Of a DNA stretch of 64,000 nucleotides, positions 31,632-44,269 are shown piece after piece; within the stretch, counting starts at the first letter, position 1, and every line of letters starts with the position of its first letter. The translations under genes and the position numbers were made by a program. The notes below the pieces were generated by a model that was not told the DNA's origin, did not search any database, and saw only the letters and a list, made by a program, of their open reading frames with translations. This DNA is from Pilaira anomala (taxonomy: Eukaryota > Mucoromycota > Mucoromycetes > Mucorales > Mucoraceae). The DNA lies in contig JAIXMQ010000010.1 of assembly GCA_025716855.1 (NCBI GenBank), forward strand, positions 555,501 to 619,500. Direction: 5' to 3'.

Positions 31632-33093
31632 TAAATTTGTAAAAAATAAAATTGATCAAGCTCATAACTATTTATGTGTAAATATTCATGCCATTTATTT
31701 CACGTACGAGTAACTGCTTACATATCGATACAGCTGAGGTTTAAGTGTACCGAAGAATTTGAATAAAAAGTATACCTTTCAATTAAAGAAAAATATGATA
31801 GTATTTTGTGAGCCTTAGACTGGAAACTGTCAACTGTGTAATGATTTAGATTTATTAGGTATGTAGCTAAAGAGCTATTTAGCAACGGTCTTTAAGTAAA
31901 GGAATTAACGGAATAACTTATGGGGGAGTTATAAGGATATTAAGCAGTATAAAGAGTGAGGAAAATAAAGTCTTTAAAATAAGAAGGTTGAACAAACAGT
32001 TACGTAAAAGATAAAAGTAATAATAGATTATGGACGACAGAGTCTTAGCTATTAAAGAATTCAAATGAGAGTAAAATGGATACTATGTGAATAACGATGA
32101 AAGACAATCGAAGAGATAACGAGAGAGAAGAGCTTATAATTTACAAATAACTTAAAACAGGATAAATGTCCAAAAGGCAGTTTCTTTTTATAGCGATTAA
32201 TCCATTCGGTTAAGTTATATACAAGGCTATAGTCTTAACTTGAAACGTATATTATGGCTTAATAAGAACCAGGTGTGATATATTCAAACAACATAATGAT
32301 TTCATAGCGGTAAATATTTTTTAGTCTATTTACATTTATTGTTATGTTTGTTTACTTGTTAGATCGTTTCTATTTGTAAGTGAGATATAAATAGCCAGGG
32401 TGCTAAAATACTTTTTCGTTTTTTTTTTAAAAAAATAGATAAATAATTTCCCCAGACGAATCCATGGTATCAACTTGGGGACATTCTAATCCCCCTTGCT
32501 CAAAAATTTGCCGAAACAAATTTTCGAGAGGAAAAACTAGACTGTACAGAGAGTACGATACCAAACCTGGACCGGAATGGAGGTATAGGTAGTCTTGTAT
32601 CTGAATGACTCAAGCTCTATCAACGAAACGCCATCAAAAGCTAGGCTTTTAATGGGCCTGGTAGAGGATCTAAGGCAAATACTTAATTAGAGGAAAAAGA
32701 AGTTTGCAAACTTTTCGCGACCTTTTATTCTCGAAAAAAAAAAAAAAATTTATGTCAAACTTTAAAGCAGTCCAAAGACTGTTTATTTCTCAATTCTTTA
32801 TTTGTTCTCAATACTGGGAAACTTCTCTGGATCTAATAAAAATGTGCTATATGCACCCTGATAAACAAAAATGTTGGTTCACGATTTCAAGTCCCCTTAT
32901 TTTTTTTTTATTTTTTATTTTTTTTACCTTTTCACTACTTTTTATCGCGTCTTTACTATGTATTAAAGCGTTCATACACGTTGTTATTTTATATTGCGGC
33001 AACTTAATCCTAGCAACTAATTCTTTCATTGATCTGTATATAGAATAAATTGATGAGTGGAGCTATAACTTCAAATTTTTCGATTATTTTACT
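31632..33093. other. Intergenic between BRIP1 and DAM1
   Basis: About 1.46 kb of AT-rich DNA. One coding-like stretch (32456-32608) is listed separately. An antisense/sense ORF at 32704-33048 has no coding character. Confidence 0.5.
32456..32608 (+). pseudogene. Isolated coding-like fragment, family unknown
   Basis: A 50-codon open frame follows a plausible acceptor (TTTCCCCAG). It reads NPWYQLGDILIPLAQKFAET and continues NFREEKLDCTESTIPNLDRN, closing SLVSE and TGA. The composition is protein-like, but no upstream exon or start could be linked. It may be a last exon or the relic of a decayed gene. Confidence 0.3.
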
Positions 33094-33851
33094 TTACAGT
33101 CCATTTGGATGTAACCTCAGGGTTTTCAATAATTTCTTCATATTCTCTAAATGCTCCTGGTAACACAAGCATTAGTTGTCCACTTTTTTTTTTTGAGAAA
33201 GCATTTGTATTTTTACTCTACCGTCTGTTCTCTATACATTAAAGGAAGTCGATCAATGATTGCATTAATATTTACCTAATAAATATAAGGAAAGCACTGT
33301 GAATATTATGATATGCCAGTTGTTCATTTTTCAATTGAATTACATTAGATACAAAGCGCCTCTTTGCTTTGGTAGTTTCTTTAGTGGGTGGTTCTTTCCG
33401 TTTTTTGATATTTTCAATTTGCATTGGCGTTAAAGTCGGTTCCTTGAATTCTTTGACAGGCCCTACTTTTTATTTTTAATATACTGTTTAGCAACCAAAT
33501 TAAAAACGTACCTAACGATTCTAGAATAGATGCTTTTGGATTGTTACGTTCTCTAAATTCCTCTATAATCTCTTGGCTTGGAGCCTAACAAGGTAAAATG
33601 TAAGCACTTTTTTTTTTGTCATCGCTCTTCTTGTAAGAATGTACCTGATCCCAATCTATTGTAGTATCATTAACGACTATTCCATATAAAAACGCACTAA
33701 AGGCATCGTTAAATTTTACTAAATCGTCGTTCACTCTGTTTAGTTTTTCAAATCGTCTTTCCATTGTAGCAAATGACTTATTGATAGCTTCGAGAGGTTT
33801 ACTAAAATCCTCCAGACTGTTTATGTGTCTTTTTTGGTTATTATTCGTCAT
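33094..33851 (-). CDS. DAM1: DASH/Dam1 complex subunit Dam1
   Basis: Subunit of the ring-forming DASH complex that couples kinetochores to microtubules. Five exons on the complement (516 nt, 171 aa): 33645-33851, 33512-33584, 33344-33462, 33222-33275, 33094-33156. The signature is in exon 1: FATMERRFEKLNRVNDDLVK followed by FNDAFSAFLYGIVVND. Exon 4 adds INAIIDRLPLMYREQ, and the last exon HLENMKKLLKTLRLHPNGL, both in the order seen in Dam1. Length is in the range of short Dam1 orthologues. Exons 3-5 were found by phase and family resemblance; an unspliced reading would stop earlier at 33272. Possible Aurora-type sites were not assessed. Confidence 0.82.
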
Positions 33852-34108
33852 TATTCAAAAAGAGATCACGAAAGTATAAAGTAATAAAAAAAGGTAAAAT
33901 AAAAAAAAAAAAAAAAAAAATATTTATTTCTTTTTTAGGTGGCAGAAGAAGAAAAAAAAGGTGGCAGACCTATAAAGTTTGAAAAAACGGTGATAGATTA
34001 AATCATATTTTTTTTTTTTCAAAGCTGTTTGCATCCTTTCTGCTTGAATTTATATTTTGCAAAGTCCCATTATCCTTGAACCTTTAATTGTGAATACCGT
34101 GAACTTTC

Positions 34109-35622
34109 TTAAAATGAGGGAGGTGGGTTTCCTGGTTGACGTACAAGAACTTTTGGAGACATAGATTTTGCTTCACCTGATTCACCAGCAGGTTTCTTAT
34201 TTTGTCTTTTTGGTCTGAAATTACCACCTTCTTTAGGTGGTCTAGGTGGTTTAGCTTCTCTTGTTTTAGGATCTCTTGGCTCTCTAGGCTCTCTTGGCTC
34301 TCTAGGCTCTCTAGGCTCTTTGGGTTCTCTAGGTTCTCTAGGTTCTCTAGGTGGTCGAGACTTTGCAGGTCCTGCATTTTCGGTCTTTTTGTTCGTCCCA
34401 TCCGACGTATCTTTCTTCTTTCTACTACGCTCTCTCTTTTTCTTTGTCTCGGCAGATTGACCTTGCTGACCTTGTTGATTTTGCTGCACAGGTTGATTTT
34501 GTTGCACTGGTTGAGCTTGTTGAGTTTGTTGCGCTTGTTGATTCTGTGACCATTGCTGCCATTGCTGGGCTTGTTGAGCTTGCTGAGCCAGTTGAGCTTG
34601 GTTTTGTTGAATCGTCTTGGGTTCTGCATTGTTTTTAGATGTTGATCTTTCGCCTCTCTTTCTATTATTCTTTTTAGCAACTGTCTTTGCTCTAGCAGCA
34701 GCTTGAGCAGCTTTTTGTGCTCGAAGATGTTCCAAAAGAGGTGTAGTTTTAGGTTTATTCGCTTGTTCAGCTGCTAAAGTTTTGGCTACAATGAAAAATA
34801 ATTAAGGTCAGTTTCAATTCATTAGACCAGGCTGACCTTTTTCTTCTTTTTCTCTGAAGGAAAGAGGGGTTACCTGTCACCATGGCAATTCTGTTTTCCA
34901 ATCTTTCAATTTGGGTAAGTCCATCAGCAGGTTCATTTTGAAGTTCAGTCTTGCTCTTTTCCTCTTGTTTAAGTGATTCCAAAAAATCTAAATAATCTTG
35001 ATCTTCATCAATGGTTCCTTGACGAACATCAGCTGTTTTATGTTCTTTGGGTATCTTTTGATAAGGAGCGAATTCCACAACTGCTCTACTTTCGTTACCT
35101 AAAAAAAAAAAGAAACGTATTGGGTCATTAGCATTTTTTTTTTTTTTTCAAAAAAAAAAGAAAGGCAACATATAACCTACCGCGGCTGTCCATAAACACA
35201 TGTCCATCAAATCCTTGATGAAAAGCAACTACTCCTTCCATTGTCTTCATATGAAAATAAGCACGCGAAAATAAACTCTCTTTTGCTTTACTGTAGACAA
35301 CAAATTAAAAAACATATACAAAATATCCTCCTTTTTTCTTTCTTTCTATATACCTTTTGCTAAGCTTTCCTGGCACATAAAGTGAATAATCAGCAGTGTC
35401 TTCAGATATCCAAGGTTTTACTGAATTCATAAAGATTTCTTCTGGTAAATTAGGTGGAAGTCTTCTGACCACAACCTTAGTCTTCAAAACATTTTTTTTG
35501 TTTCTCTTTGTCTTTTTTTTCGTTCTCTTTCTAGCAGGTTTATCTCCCTTCGTTTCGGTTGATTTAGGTTTTGCTTTTGGTGAATCGGTTGGTGCAGGCA
35601 TGGGCGACGCTACGGCTGACAT
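34109..35622 (-). CDS. UPF3: UPF3 (SMG4), nonsense-mediated mRNA decay factor
   Basis: Couples exon-junction or terminating ribosome signals to UPF2/UPF1. Four exons on the complement (1281 nt, 426 aa): 35354-35622, 35181-35290, 34874-35098, 34109-34785. A basic Lys/Arg-rich leader precedes the Smg4/UPF3 RNP-like domain: KVVVRRLPPNLPEEIF, SLFSRAYFHMKTMEGVVAFH, GFDGHVFMDSRG, AVVEFAPYQKIP. These are the conserved blocks of the family. The C-terminal half is low complexity: a Gln-rich segment (QQAQQAQQWQQW), then KKKRERSRKKK and about ten REP/KEP repeats (PREPREPREPKEP). A basic tail ends the protein. No clear EJC-binding motif of the vertebrate UPF3B type was recognised. Confidence 0.9.
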
Positions 35623-37041
35623 TTTATAATTTAAAAAAGAAAAGGAAACACTTTGAAAATTTTATTATAACTGCAGATTACGACAGATGTTAGCTTAAAA
35701 ACGTTGAGAGTCACAGTGGAGATTAAATGCATTTCTCGCTTGTATTGATAGAGTTCTCAAGCAGTAAACGCACGGTATCCTTTTTGTATGTATGTTGTAA
35801 ATGCTACCATATAAACAATTCGTACCCCCCCCCATATATAACAGAGCAATTATAATGAGTTGCATAAATAATATTTGAAATAATAAGAGTCGAGATAAAT
35901 ATAAATGGTACAAATGCTTTTCTGAAGTAAAGAAATCTACGCTCGAAACAAGTTGGATAAATGCATGCACTTTATCTATCAACGAAGAAATTCCTGACTT
36001 TTTTAAAACTTTAAGATAACTCTTCTGTTTTACTTTTATTTACGCAGTTCCCAGTTTATGTTTTACTCAAAGCCCATACCCATCCGGGATATTACGATAT
36101 AACTTTTTTGGGTTGTGACGCCTATTGTAAAACGTCCCTGAGAAGTAAAAACATATACCAAAATTACCGCTTAACATAAACTAGCAACCATTTACTTGAA
36201 CCCAACCTTCTCGTTTTAACTTCTTTTTTTTTTGCTTGCCCTGTTCTACAATATAGGTACTTTTATGTATTGAAAGATGTACAGCTATTTCTTTTTGTAT
36301 GCTATTCCCATATACATGAGCTATACTTTAGTCCTCTAATGATTGGAAAGCTCCATACATTTTTCATGATTTTGAGTTGCTTCATCGCATCAATTTAAGT
36401 CATAGTAAGAATCGCTTTCTATAAACACCATTGGTTTAAAAGTTTCTTTTCTTAGGAAGTGTTGGTAAATTCTTTTTGTTCATAATAAAAAGTGAAGTTA
36501 AGGTAAAAGCTTGAAAGAAAGTACCGTGTTACGAAAATGCGAACTTAATTAGTTATGCATGATTTATAATTGTAATTCTGAGAAAATAGACGTCTTTTTA
36601 CATTTTGTCTAATTTAGCATTTGAAGTAATGATGCAGTAAAAATATTTCTTATAAAATGATAGTGACATAAGAGGCATTAAACTTCTCGTACATATCTAA
36701 TCATTCCAAAAAAAAAAAAGTATGGCATAAAAGACCAAATTTTAGCTAAATGGTAGCAAAAAAAAAAAAAAAAAGTCCTTTCTGGAAAAGATTCAACCCT
36801 TTTTTTATGTAATAAACCCTTTTTTTATGTAATAAAAAAGGCTTGAATCAATGAAAGCACAAACTCTTGAAAATTCAATTAAATATGTTTTCAATTGTTT
36901 GTCGTAAAAAAGAAAAGGACACGAAAAGGAAAGAGTTGAGAATAAATTTATTTCAATCAGCACACTTTGCACTACTTTACAGTTTCGTCTTTTTTCTTTT
37001 TTTTTTTTTCATAAGCGAAACATAATATACATAAAGAAAAT
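35623..37041. other. Intergenic between divergent UPF3 and VPS16
   Basis: About 1.4 kb with no credible gene. It contains C-run (35826-35834), scattered A-tracts, and a 20-bp tandem duplication at 36795-36834. It presumably includes both promoters. Confidence 0.55.
36795..36834 (+). repeat. Perfect 20-bp tandem duplication
   Basis: Two adjacent copies of AACCCTTTTTTTATGTAATA, about 200 bp upstream of VPS16. Likely replication slippage; no function is apparent. Confidence 0.9.
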
Positions 37042-39193
37042 ATGGCACCGAATCCAACTTCAGACTGGACAGAACTTCATGTAAATACAAAACATAACAC
37101 TCATATTAAAAAAAAAAGAGGCGAACTCACCAGTTTATTTTTTTTTATTACTATACAGGACCGCTTCTATAGGTAAGAGAAAGAAAAAAAAAAATACCTG
37201 AATTAAGTAGTTTCAAATTCATCTCGTTTTAACTTTATACAGAAAGCAAGAGATTTATTCTCTAAGTTGGAACCAAACCGATTTATCTAAATTTATGATT
37301 TCAGGCGCACAGTATGGTGGACCTATTGGTAAACAAAAGAGAAAGAGGGAGAGACATCACGTTTATTTTTTGTTTCCAACATTGTCTCTTTTTTTTTTAT
37401 AGCCATGATTAGAGATGATAAGAAGGTTTTGTTACTTCAAAAACAACAGCCTATTAAACCCACAATTTATATGTATACAAGTGCGGGTAAATTGATCGAA
37501 CAAATCCAGGTAAAAAAAAAAAAGGAAAGAAAAATGTTGTGTATGTAGTAATATACTTATCATGCTACCCAGTGGGATAAAGGACGTATTGTAGCTTTAG
37601 GTTGGACAGATGGAGAGCAACTGGTTGTTGTAACTGATGATGGATCAGTACGATTATATACATTACATGGAAATTATACCCAATTTTCTTTAGGAAAGGT
37701 AAAAAAATAGATAAAATAAAGCAACTGTTTGTATATATATATATATATATACTGATAACATGATAGGACGCAAAAAATGATGGTATTATTGATTGTCAAA
37801 TATGGGGAGGAGGATTGATTGCGATGACGAGTAAATGTCAGTTGATTTCGGTTACAAATTTTGAAGAACCTCAACCAAAGCCTATGGCCGAGATTAACTT
37901 GGATGAACCACCTCATAGTTGGACTGTGGTACCACCTCAATTCACACTGAGTCGACATGTTGAGGTCTTGATCGCGACTGGATCTACCATCTTGGTCGTC
38001 GATAGTAAAGAAGCTACTGATCAGCATTTAACTCAGGGCCCTTTCACAAAGATGGTCGTTTCTCCTAACGGTAAATTCTTGGCTTTGTTTACAATGGATG
38101 GTAAATTATGGGTAGTTTCTACAGATTTTCAAAAGAATCTTTCAGAGTATGCAACCAAAAGTAAGATACCGCCTCAACAATTGGTTTGGTGCGGTACAGA
38201 TTCTGTTGTCTTGTATTGGGATAAGATTGTATTAATGGTAGGTCCCTTTGGTGATTGGATCAAGTACACTTATGAAGATCCTATTTATCTTGCCTCTGAA
38301 ATTGATGGTGTACGTATTATTAGTAACGATAAATGCGAATTACTTCAAAAAGTACCTGGTAAATAGATACAAACAAAAAAAAAATTTTTTTTTTTTGCTT
38401 CTTCAAATGAATTGACTTTATAATTAACCCTTACAGCATCCACCGAAAAAATCTTCAAGATTGGTTCTACTGAACCTCCTGCCATGTTGTATGACGCATT
38501 AGATCACTATGAGAGAAAAAGTCCAAAAGCTGACGAGAATATCCGTAGTATCAAGGCGGAACTTGTGGAAGCCGTTGATAGTTGTATTGAAGCAGCCGGG
38601 TTTGAATTTCAACACCATCATCAACGTTCCTTACTCAAGGCAGCATCCTTTGGTAAATGCTTTTTAGATAACTACAACGCCAACAATTTTGTAGACATGT
38701 CCCAAACGATTCGTGTCTTGAACGCCGTCCGATTTTATGATATTGGTATCCCCTTAACTTACGCACAATATAAACGACATAGTCCCGATGCCTTGATTGA
38801 TCGATTGATTCATCGTAATAACCATTTACTTGCTATTCGAATTGCAGAGTATTTGAAATTAAGAACAGACAAGATTTTAATTCATTGGGCTTGTGAAAAG
38901 ATCAAGTCTTCTACTGAGGATGAAGAATCGATTTGTAGAACAATTGTGGATAAACTTGCAAAGAAACCTGGCTTGTCCTATGCAGAAATTGCAAAGACCG
39001 CTCATGATGCAGGACAGACTCGATTAGCTACCAAGTTGTTGGATTATGAACCTAGAGCGGCTGATCAAGTACCTTTACTCATTTCTATGCAGGAGGATGA
39101 AACTGCTTTGATCAAAGCTATTGAAAGTGGTGATACTGACTTGGGTAAGGCTATTATTTGTCACCGTGTTATTTTTTTTATCTATTTATTTAC

Positions 39194-39226
<33 letters not shown>

Positions 39227-39864
39227 GTACGTGTAAACAGTCTACCTTGTTATCTTTCATTTGAAACGTAAACTACCTCTAGGTGAATTCTTTCGAATGA
39301 TAAATAACAAACCGATGGCATGTAATTTACTTGAAGTCTATTGTAAAGAACAAGATACAGAGCTTTTGAAAGATTTCTATTACCAAGATGATCGAAGAAT
39401 TGATAGTGCGAATATTGTATTATCGGAAGGATTTCGTGAGTTGGATATTGCTGAACGTATCAAGAAGCTTAAGATTGCTGGTAAAACCTATAGTGAGTTC
39501 CGTGACCAAGTGTTTGAAGCCAAGGTAATGGATTATTTACATGTGTTCAGAATTATATACTAATAAAAAAAGATTTAGGCAGTGGATGAAGCAATCAAAT
39601 TGCTTCAGTTCCAGTTGACACTGGAAAAAGATACCCAACAATCATTCACAGGATTATCTACAAGTGAAACGATATACAAGTGTACGACACTAGGTCAACA
39701 TCATAAAGCTACCAAGATTAAGACGGATTTCAAAATCCCTGATAAGCGATTTTGGTGGGTCAAGTTACGTGCTTTAGTTGAAGTGAGAGATTGGGAAAAT
39801 TTAGAAAAACTAGCAAAGAGTAAAAAATCACCTATTGGATACGAAGTAAGAATAAGATCAGAAG

Positions 39865-39897
<33 letters not shown>

Positions 39898-40229
39898 AAA
39901 TTTTTTTTATTTTATTGTGTAGCCATTTGTTGAAGAATGTATTAAAGCAAAACAATATCAAGAAGCATCGAAATATATTCTTAAATGTGATCCACCCGTA
40001 AGACCTATGCTCTTTGTTAAGATTGGAGCATTTAAAGAAGCAGGAGAACAAGCTTATTTGAATAAAGATGCGGAAGGATTAAGGTTAGTTTTATATTATT
40101 AGAAAAAAAAAAAAGCTATTTTACTGAAAAAATGTTGTTACAACATTTAGACAAGTAAGAGCAAAATGTACAAATCATATTGTCGCACAAGAATTAGATT
40201 CGCTTCTTGCTCAACTTAATGCGAAGTAA
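37042..40229 (+). CDS. VPS16: VPS16, core subunit of HOPS/CORVET tethering complexes
   Basis: Class C Vps protein required for endosome and vacuole fusion. Eleven exons (2463 nt, 820 aa): 37042-37080, 37159-37172, 37243-37328, 37403-37509, 37573-37698, 37767-38358, 38437-39144, 39241-39524, 39579-39845, 39923-40083, 40151-40229. Length is close to human VPS16 (839 aa). Conserved blocks are YMYTSAGKLIEQIQWDKGRI, LGWTDGEQLVVVTDDGSV, the propeller end DPIYLASEIDGVRIIS, then the alpha-solenoid with LLKAASFGKCFL, AVRFYDIGIPLTYAQY and HWACEKIKSS. Exon 2 is only 14 nt. A poly-T run of about 30 nt lies in intron 7. The next gene follows 117 bp downstream on the same strand. Confidence 0.93.
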
Positions 40230-40346
40230 AAAAAAGATGAAACTCGAAATAGGAGTTTTAAATAAAACTTTAAAAAAGAGAAAGAATTTTTCTCTCTTTC
40301 TTCTTTTTTTTTCCCATTTTTTCTGTACCTTTCTTATTATTATTAA

Positions 40347-42104
40347 ATGAATAACGATCTCTTATACTGGATATCTAGTATAGCTATAGCTTGTGTTGGT
40401 GTTTACGTTTTACAGAGTAAACAGAACGCAATGATGTTAAGTGTGATGATTTGGTCTATTCTCCGTCATTGGAGTCAGCTCATAAAGGTCTGGTGATGAA
40501 TTATTTTAATTATGATAACTATTGTATATTGTGTACTGACAACTTTAATATAATATAGAATATATTTTCTCTATCTTTATCTACATCAGAACAATCTATA
40601 TTTGAAGAAGAATTTAAATACTTGATAGTAACTTCTTCAGTATTCAACCAAACTCCACAATCTTCTGCTTGTTTGTTATTTGACACACCAACCATTCGAA
40701 AGAAGAATGTAAAAGTAGAAATATCCTTTACTATGCGATTGATATTAGTCAGTAGTTTGAATGTGATATTCAGTCTTTTTGTATTAACAACATATGATTC
40801 TGTTTCACCCGTATTGTTTACTTGTTTGTTACCCGCTTATTTAGCCACTTGTTATTTCCTTTACAAACATCATGTAAGTTTATATTAAATTTTATTAGTT
40901 ATAAAAAAAATTATTAAAATATATATATAATAGAGACATGTACAAGTCCGCATTATTCATGCATCTGCACTTGATTCAATGCATACCATGATTTCTTTAT
41001 CACAAGAAAGTGACGGTATGATGAATCAACTCTTAATGAATGGACAAATAGAACAACAACAAACATTAGGCACACTTCTGTCAAATCATTTTGAATCTTA
41101 TATTGAATTTGTACTCCAATTACAGCCTTTAATTGATACTCGCAATTTATCCACTTTAAGAGAAATGTATAATGTGAATCAAGAAATACCTTCTACCCTT
41201 TTAGAATTCAATTCTCATCAATACAAAATGGATGATATTAATTTAATTTTTAATGTAATTGGTTGGAAAAGACGTGAATATTTGTTATATCTCTTGGCTT
41301 TAGATGTCATGTCAACTAATCAAGCCAAGGTACATTACGGAAAAAATTGGAGACAAGCTATTCAAGTAAACAGTCGTCTTGTAAATGAATATATTCAATT
41401 CAATAAGAAATTACATGCCATGGTTGAAGAGAGTAAGTATATATATATATATATTTGATTTTAATTTAATATTTTCTAATTTAACTCATAGCAGTAGACA
41501 ATACCTTGTTGGTGTCACAAAAAGAGACTTCTTCAGATGCGCGTTCACTTACTTTGATGCATCGTGTATCCGCACTTGAAAAACATGTACAAGATATTCA
41601 AGCCAAATTATTCTTGTGTAAGCAAGAGACCAAGACACTTTCATCTGGACGAGGTAAGAAAAAAAAAAAAAAAAAAAAAAAAAAAAACGCCTTATATATA
41701 CTTACTCTGTATGATTTTATTTAGTGTCGGTACTTGGATTAGATAGAATGAACAAACGTTTCAGTGACATTGACCACCATTTTATTCAACTCTTACAACA
41801 ATGGGAGGAAAGTAAAACGACACTCAATACATTTATAGAAGATGAACAATCTAAATTAACAGAAATCACATTATTACCTTCACCTCCTTCCTCACCTCGT
41901 GGTCAACTCTCATTTTATCCTGAACAAGAACAGCAAGATCAAGTAATAACGAGTAAAAAAAGTCAAAGCTTTCATGGATTCAATAGTAATCACTTTCATC
42001 AAGATTCATTGCCTTCATTTACAAAGAATAGGTTAAAGCGTATTCAATCTTTAAAGACACGTATTGTTATTGAAAAACCTACTTTGGCACCTATTCAAAC
42101 TTAA
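40347..42104 (+). CDS. Vezatin/Inp2-like membrane protein (tentative)
   Basis: Five exons (1497 nt, 498 aa): 40347-40487, 40559-40873, 40934-41432, 41492-41653, 41725-42104. The N-terminus is hydrophobic (LLYWISSIACVGVYVL). Two more membrane segments follow at about 108-150 (LILVSSLNVIFSLFVLTTYD and LFTCLLPAYLATCYFLY). The rest is cytosolic, with amphipathic helices (EFVLQLQPLIDTRNLSTLRE), a long alpha-helical region and a Ser/Pro-rich tail (LLPSPPSSPRG). Two close TM segments followed by helical repeats resembles the vezatin/myosin-binding family, whose fungal members link myosin V to peroxisomes. This is resemblance of layout, not a firm match. The first donor (GTCTGG) is atypical. Confidence 0.5.
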
Positions 42105-42462
42105 CCATGCTTCAACAAAATTATATTATTTCTAAACTATTTTTAGAGAATTAACTACATGTAAAAACAAAAAAAAAATATACATTTATATATATATATT
42201 TATACATATCACCACACCCATTCAATAAAGCATTTTAAATTTTAATAAACATGTGATGATGACCTGTGCTTCATAAAAATGTGTATCACAAATTGTCTCT
42301 CTGCGTATATATATTACGTAATACTCGATGTGTATAGTAAACAAGCATGGTTTGAAAGTAAAAAAGTAACAAACAAACTTCAGAAAATGTTCCGATTTTA
42401 AAGGTAAAAAAGAAGAGACTGAAACTTATGTCTAACTTTTATTATACCTTATAAAACTTTAA
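42105..42462. other. Intergenic
   Basis: About 360 bp of AT-rich 3' flank and promoter between two tandem genes. TA-microsatellite at about 42185-42200; nothing else seen. Confidence 0.55.
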
Positions 42463-43281
42463 ATGAAAAAGCTTCGTATATCTCGGGCTAAATTTGAAAA
42501 TATATCCTATCTTACATTTAATGGTGTGAATATCACAACTTATTTCATGGTATCTGTAGCTTCTATCCTCAAAGCAAAACAAGGTACATTAGCTGATATC
42601 ATTCAAGCCATTTACTGCACGTAATGCTTCTTTTTTTTTTTATTATTCTTACTACTATTATAATTTTTATTCATGCAAAAAAATTATGTATACATATATA
42701 TCATTTAGTATCATCAGCTCCTTATTGATTTTGCATGAATTTTCATCACCTGCATGGACTCAATTATATCTTGGGTTTTTGACCTTACATCGGGGTAAAA
42801 GTTTACTCATGATCTTGTGAGTTTTGTAAACTGATATAATCTATGTATGTATATTTCACTAATGGCTTATAATAAAAGTCTAGGATGCTGGATAATGTGT
42901 GAGATTGGATTTAATATTATAGTGACTTTATTCACATTCAGTCTTGGTATATGTTACTTTCTATTATCATTGATACCCAGTTTACCACCACCAAGCGGAT
43001 TTTTAGTGCATTGGCAAAACCATAAAGATTTTTGGGCAGAAGGGTTAGATTTAAGACCGCCAATTTCTACACAAACATCATCAATACCACCCAGAATACA
43101 AATTTGTAATGTACCTCATCCATCAGCTTGGCATCCTGCATCTGGTTTACACATAACAGCTCTATCAGAAGCTGCTTCTTTTCATCAACATGTCCCCAAG
43201 TATAATATGGATTATTCCAAATTTCAGAATCATTTTGCTAATAAACCTAATGATACGACACGGCTCTATGTAAACTATTAA
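42463..43281 (+). CDS. Small multi-pass membrane protein, TVP15/COPI-associated-like (tentative)
   Basis: Three exons (669 nt, 222 aa): 42463-42620, 42709-42816, 42879-43281. Four hydrophobic segments fill residues 15-135: VNITTYFMVSVASIL, IIQAIYCTIISSLLILHEF, the GFLTLHRGKSLLMIFLGCWI region, and IIVTLFTFSLGICYFLLSLI. The rGk-LLmIfLG pattern resembles the COPI-associated/TVP15 family of Golgi membrane proteins, which have four TM helices and a cytosolic tail. The tail (about 140-222) is hydrophilic and Pro/His-rich. Identification rests on this topology and one motif. Function would be in the secretory pathway if correct. Confidence 0.5.
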
Positions 43282-44131
43282 AAAAAAAAAAAAGGTTTTA
43301 TAATCATTTAAGGGGAATTACTTTTTATGATATTTGGATTTTGCTTTTTTAAATATTATCTGTTACACTGATTTTTAAAATATAAGTCTGATGGCCAGGA
43401 TTTGTTTTTATTTATTGCTTGATAAAGGATAAATGACTAAGAATAAACTATTAGTGTACCCGACATTTTTGCTCTGCTAAATTTGGGTAACTATACAACT
43501 TGAATCTTTATTTTTTAAGCACTTCAAAATAAAGTTTTTATTTACATATATTAAAAAAAAAAAAAAAAAAAGTAGAGAGATATTATGATTAAACCAAGTA
43601 TCTAAGAAACATGACAAGATCTCTTTTGCAAGGAATTAAAAGGTTACGTTACGCAACAGTTTTTATTTTTCCAATGTCTTACGTAGAACCAACTTTATTA
43701 TAAATTTCGGCAAGACATTTCTATATGCATACTTCTGTGTATGTAAGGCAACTATATGCATTTTCAGTCAATTCAATCGTCCCATCATAAGTTCAAGTAT
43801 CTGATCCTATAGCTGTTTTGAGATAGATATAAGCATATATCTGTTTCGGCCTCATAATACAGCTTTCATTTGATTTTCCTCTACATAGTATAGGCTGCTT
43901 TAAATAAATAGACTTGGAAGGGGAGAAGGGGAATGCTTTTTAAATTAACATTACATATAAATATCAACTGATTTTTTTTTTCTTTATTGTCTTGATCAAA
44001 AAAAATGTCAAAAAAAAAAAAGAATTTTAAAGTGCAGAGATTCTCCTTTTTTCGTTATGATGATATCAGCAAAAAAGACGCATTTATTCGTCAGTGTGCC
44101 GCTTTTAATAATTTTTTTGCTCAGCTGAGAT

Positions 44132-44165
<34 letters not shown>

Positions 44166-44184
44166 CTTCGAGTACTTTTGTGTG

Positions 44185-44228
<44 letters not shown>

Positions 44229-44269
44229 TATTTATATACATATATATATATACACATATAAACAATATA
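43282..44269. other. Intergenic, arrestin upstream region
   Basis: About 990 bp without a coding signal. The last 140 bp before the arrestin ATG hold 32 consecutive T (44134-44165), then (CT)n at about 44188-44219 and a (TA)n stretch. These pyrimidine repeats lie where the promoter and 5' UTR should be. Confidence 0.6.
44188..44219 (+). repeat. (CT)n microsatellite
   Basis: About 15 CT units between a poly-T tract and a TA-rich stretch, 50 bp upstream of the arrestin start codon. Confidence 0.9.

Noticed and set aside
33272..33344. Earlier stop for DAM1 by reading through the third donor
   Set aside because: Splicing to the acceptor before 33275 restores INAIIDRLPLMYREQ and the C-terminal block typical of Dam1.
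34202..34638. Plus-strand Ser/Phe/Leu-rich frames opposite UPF3
   Set aside because: They arise from the REP and Gln repeats on the coding strand.
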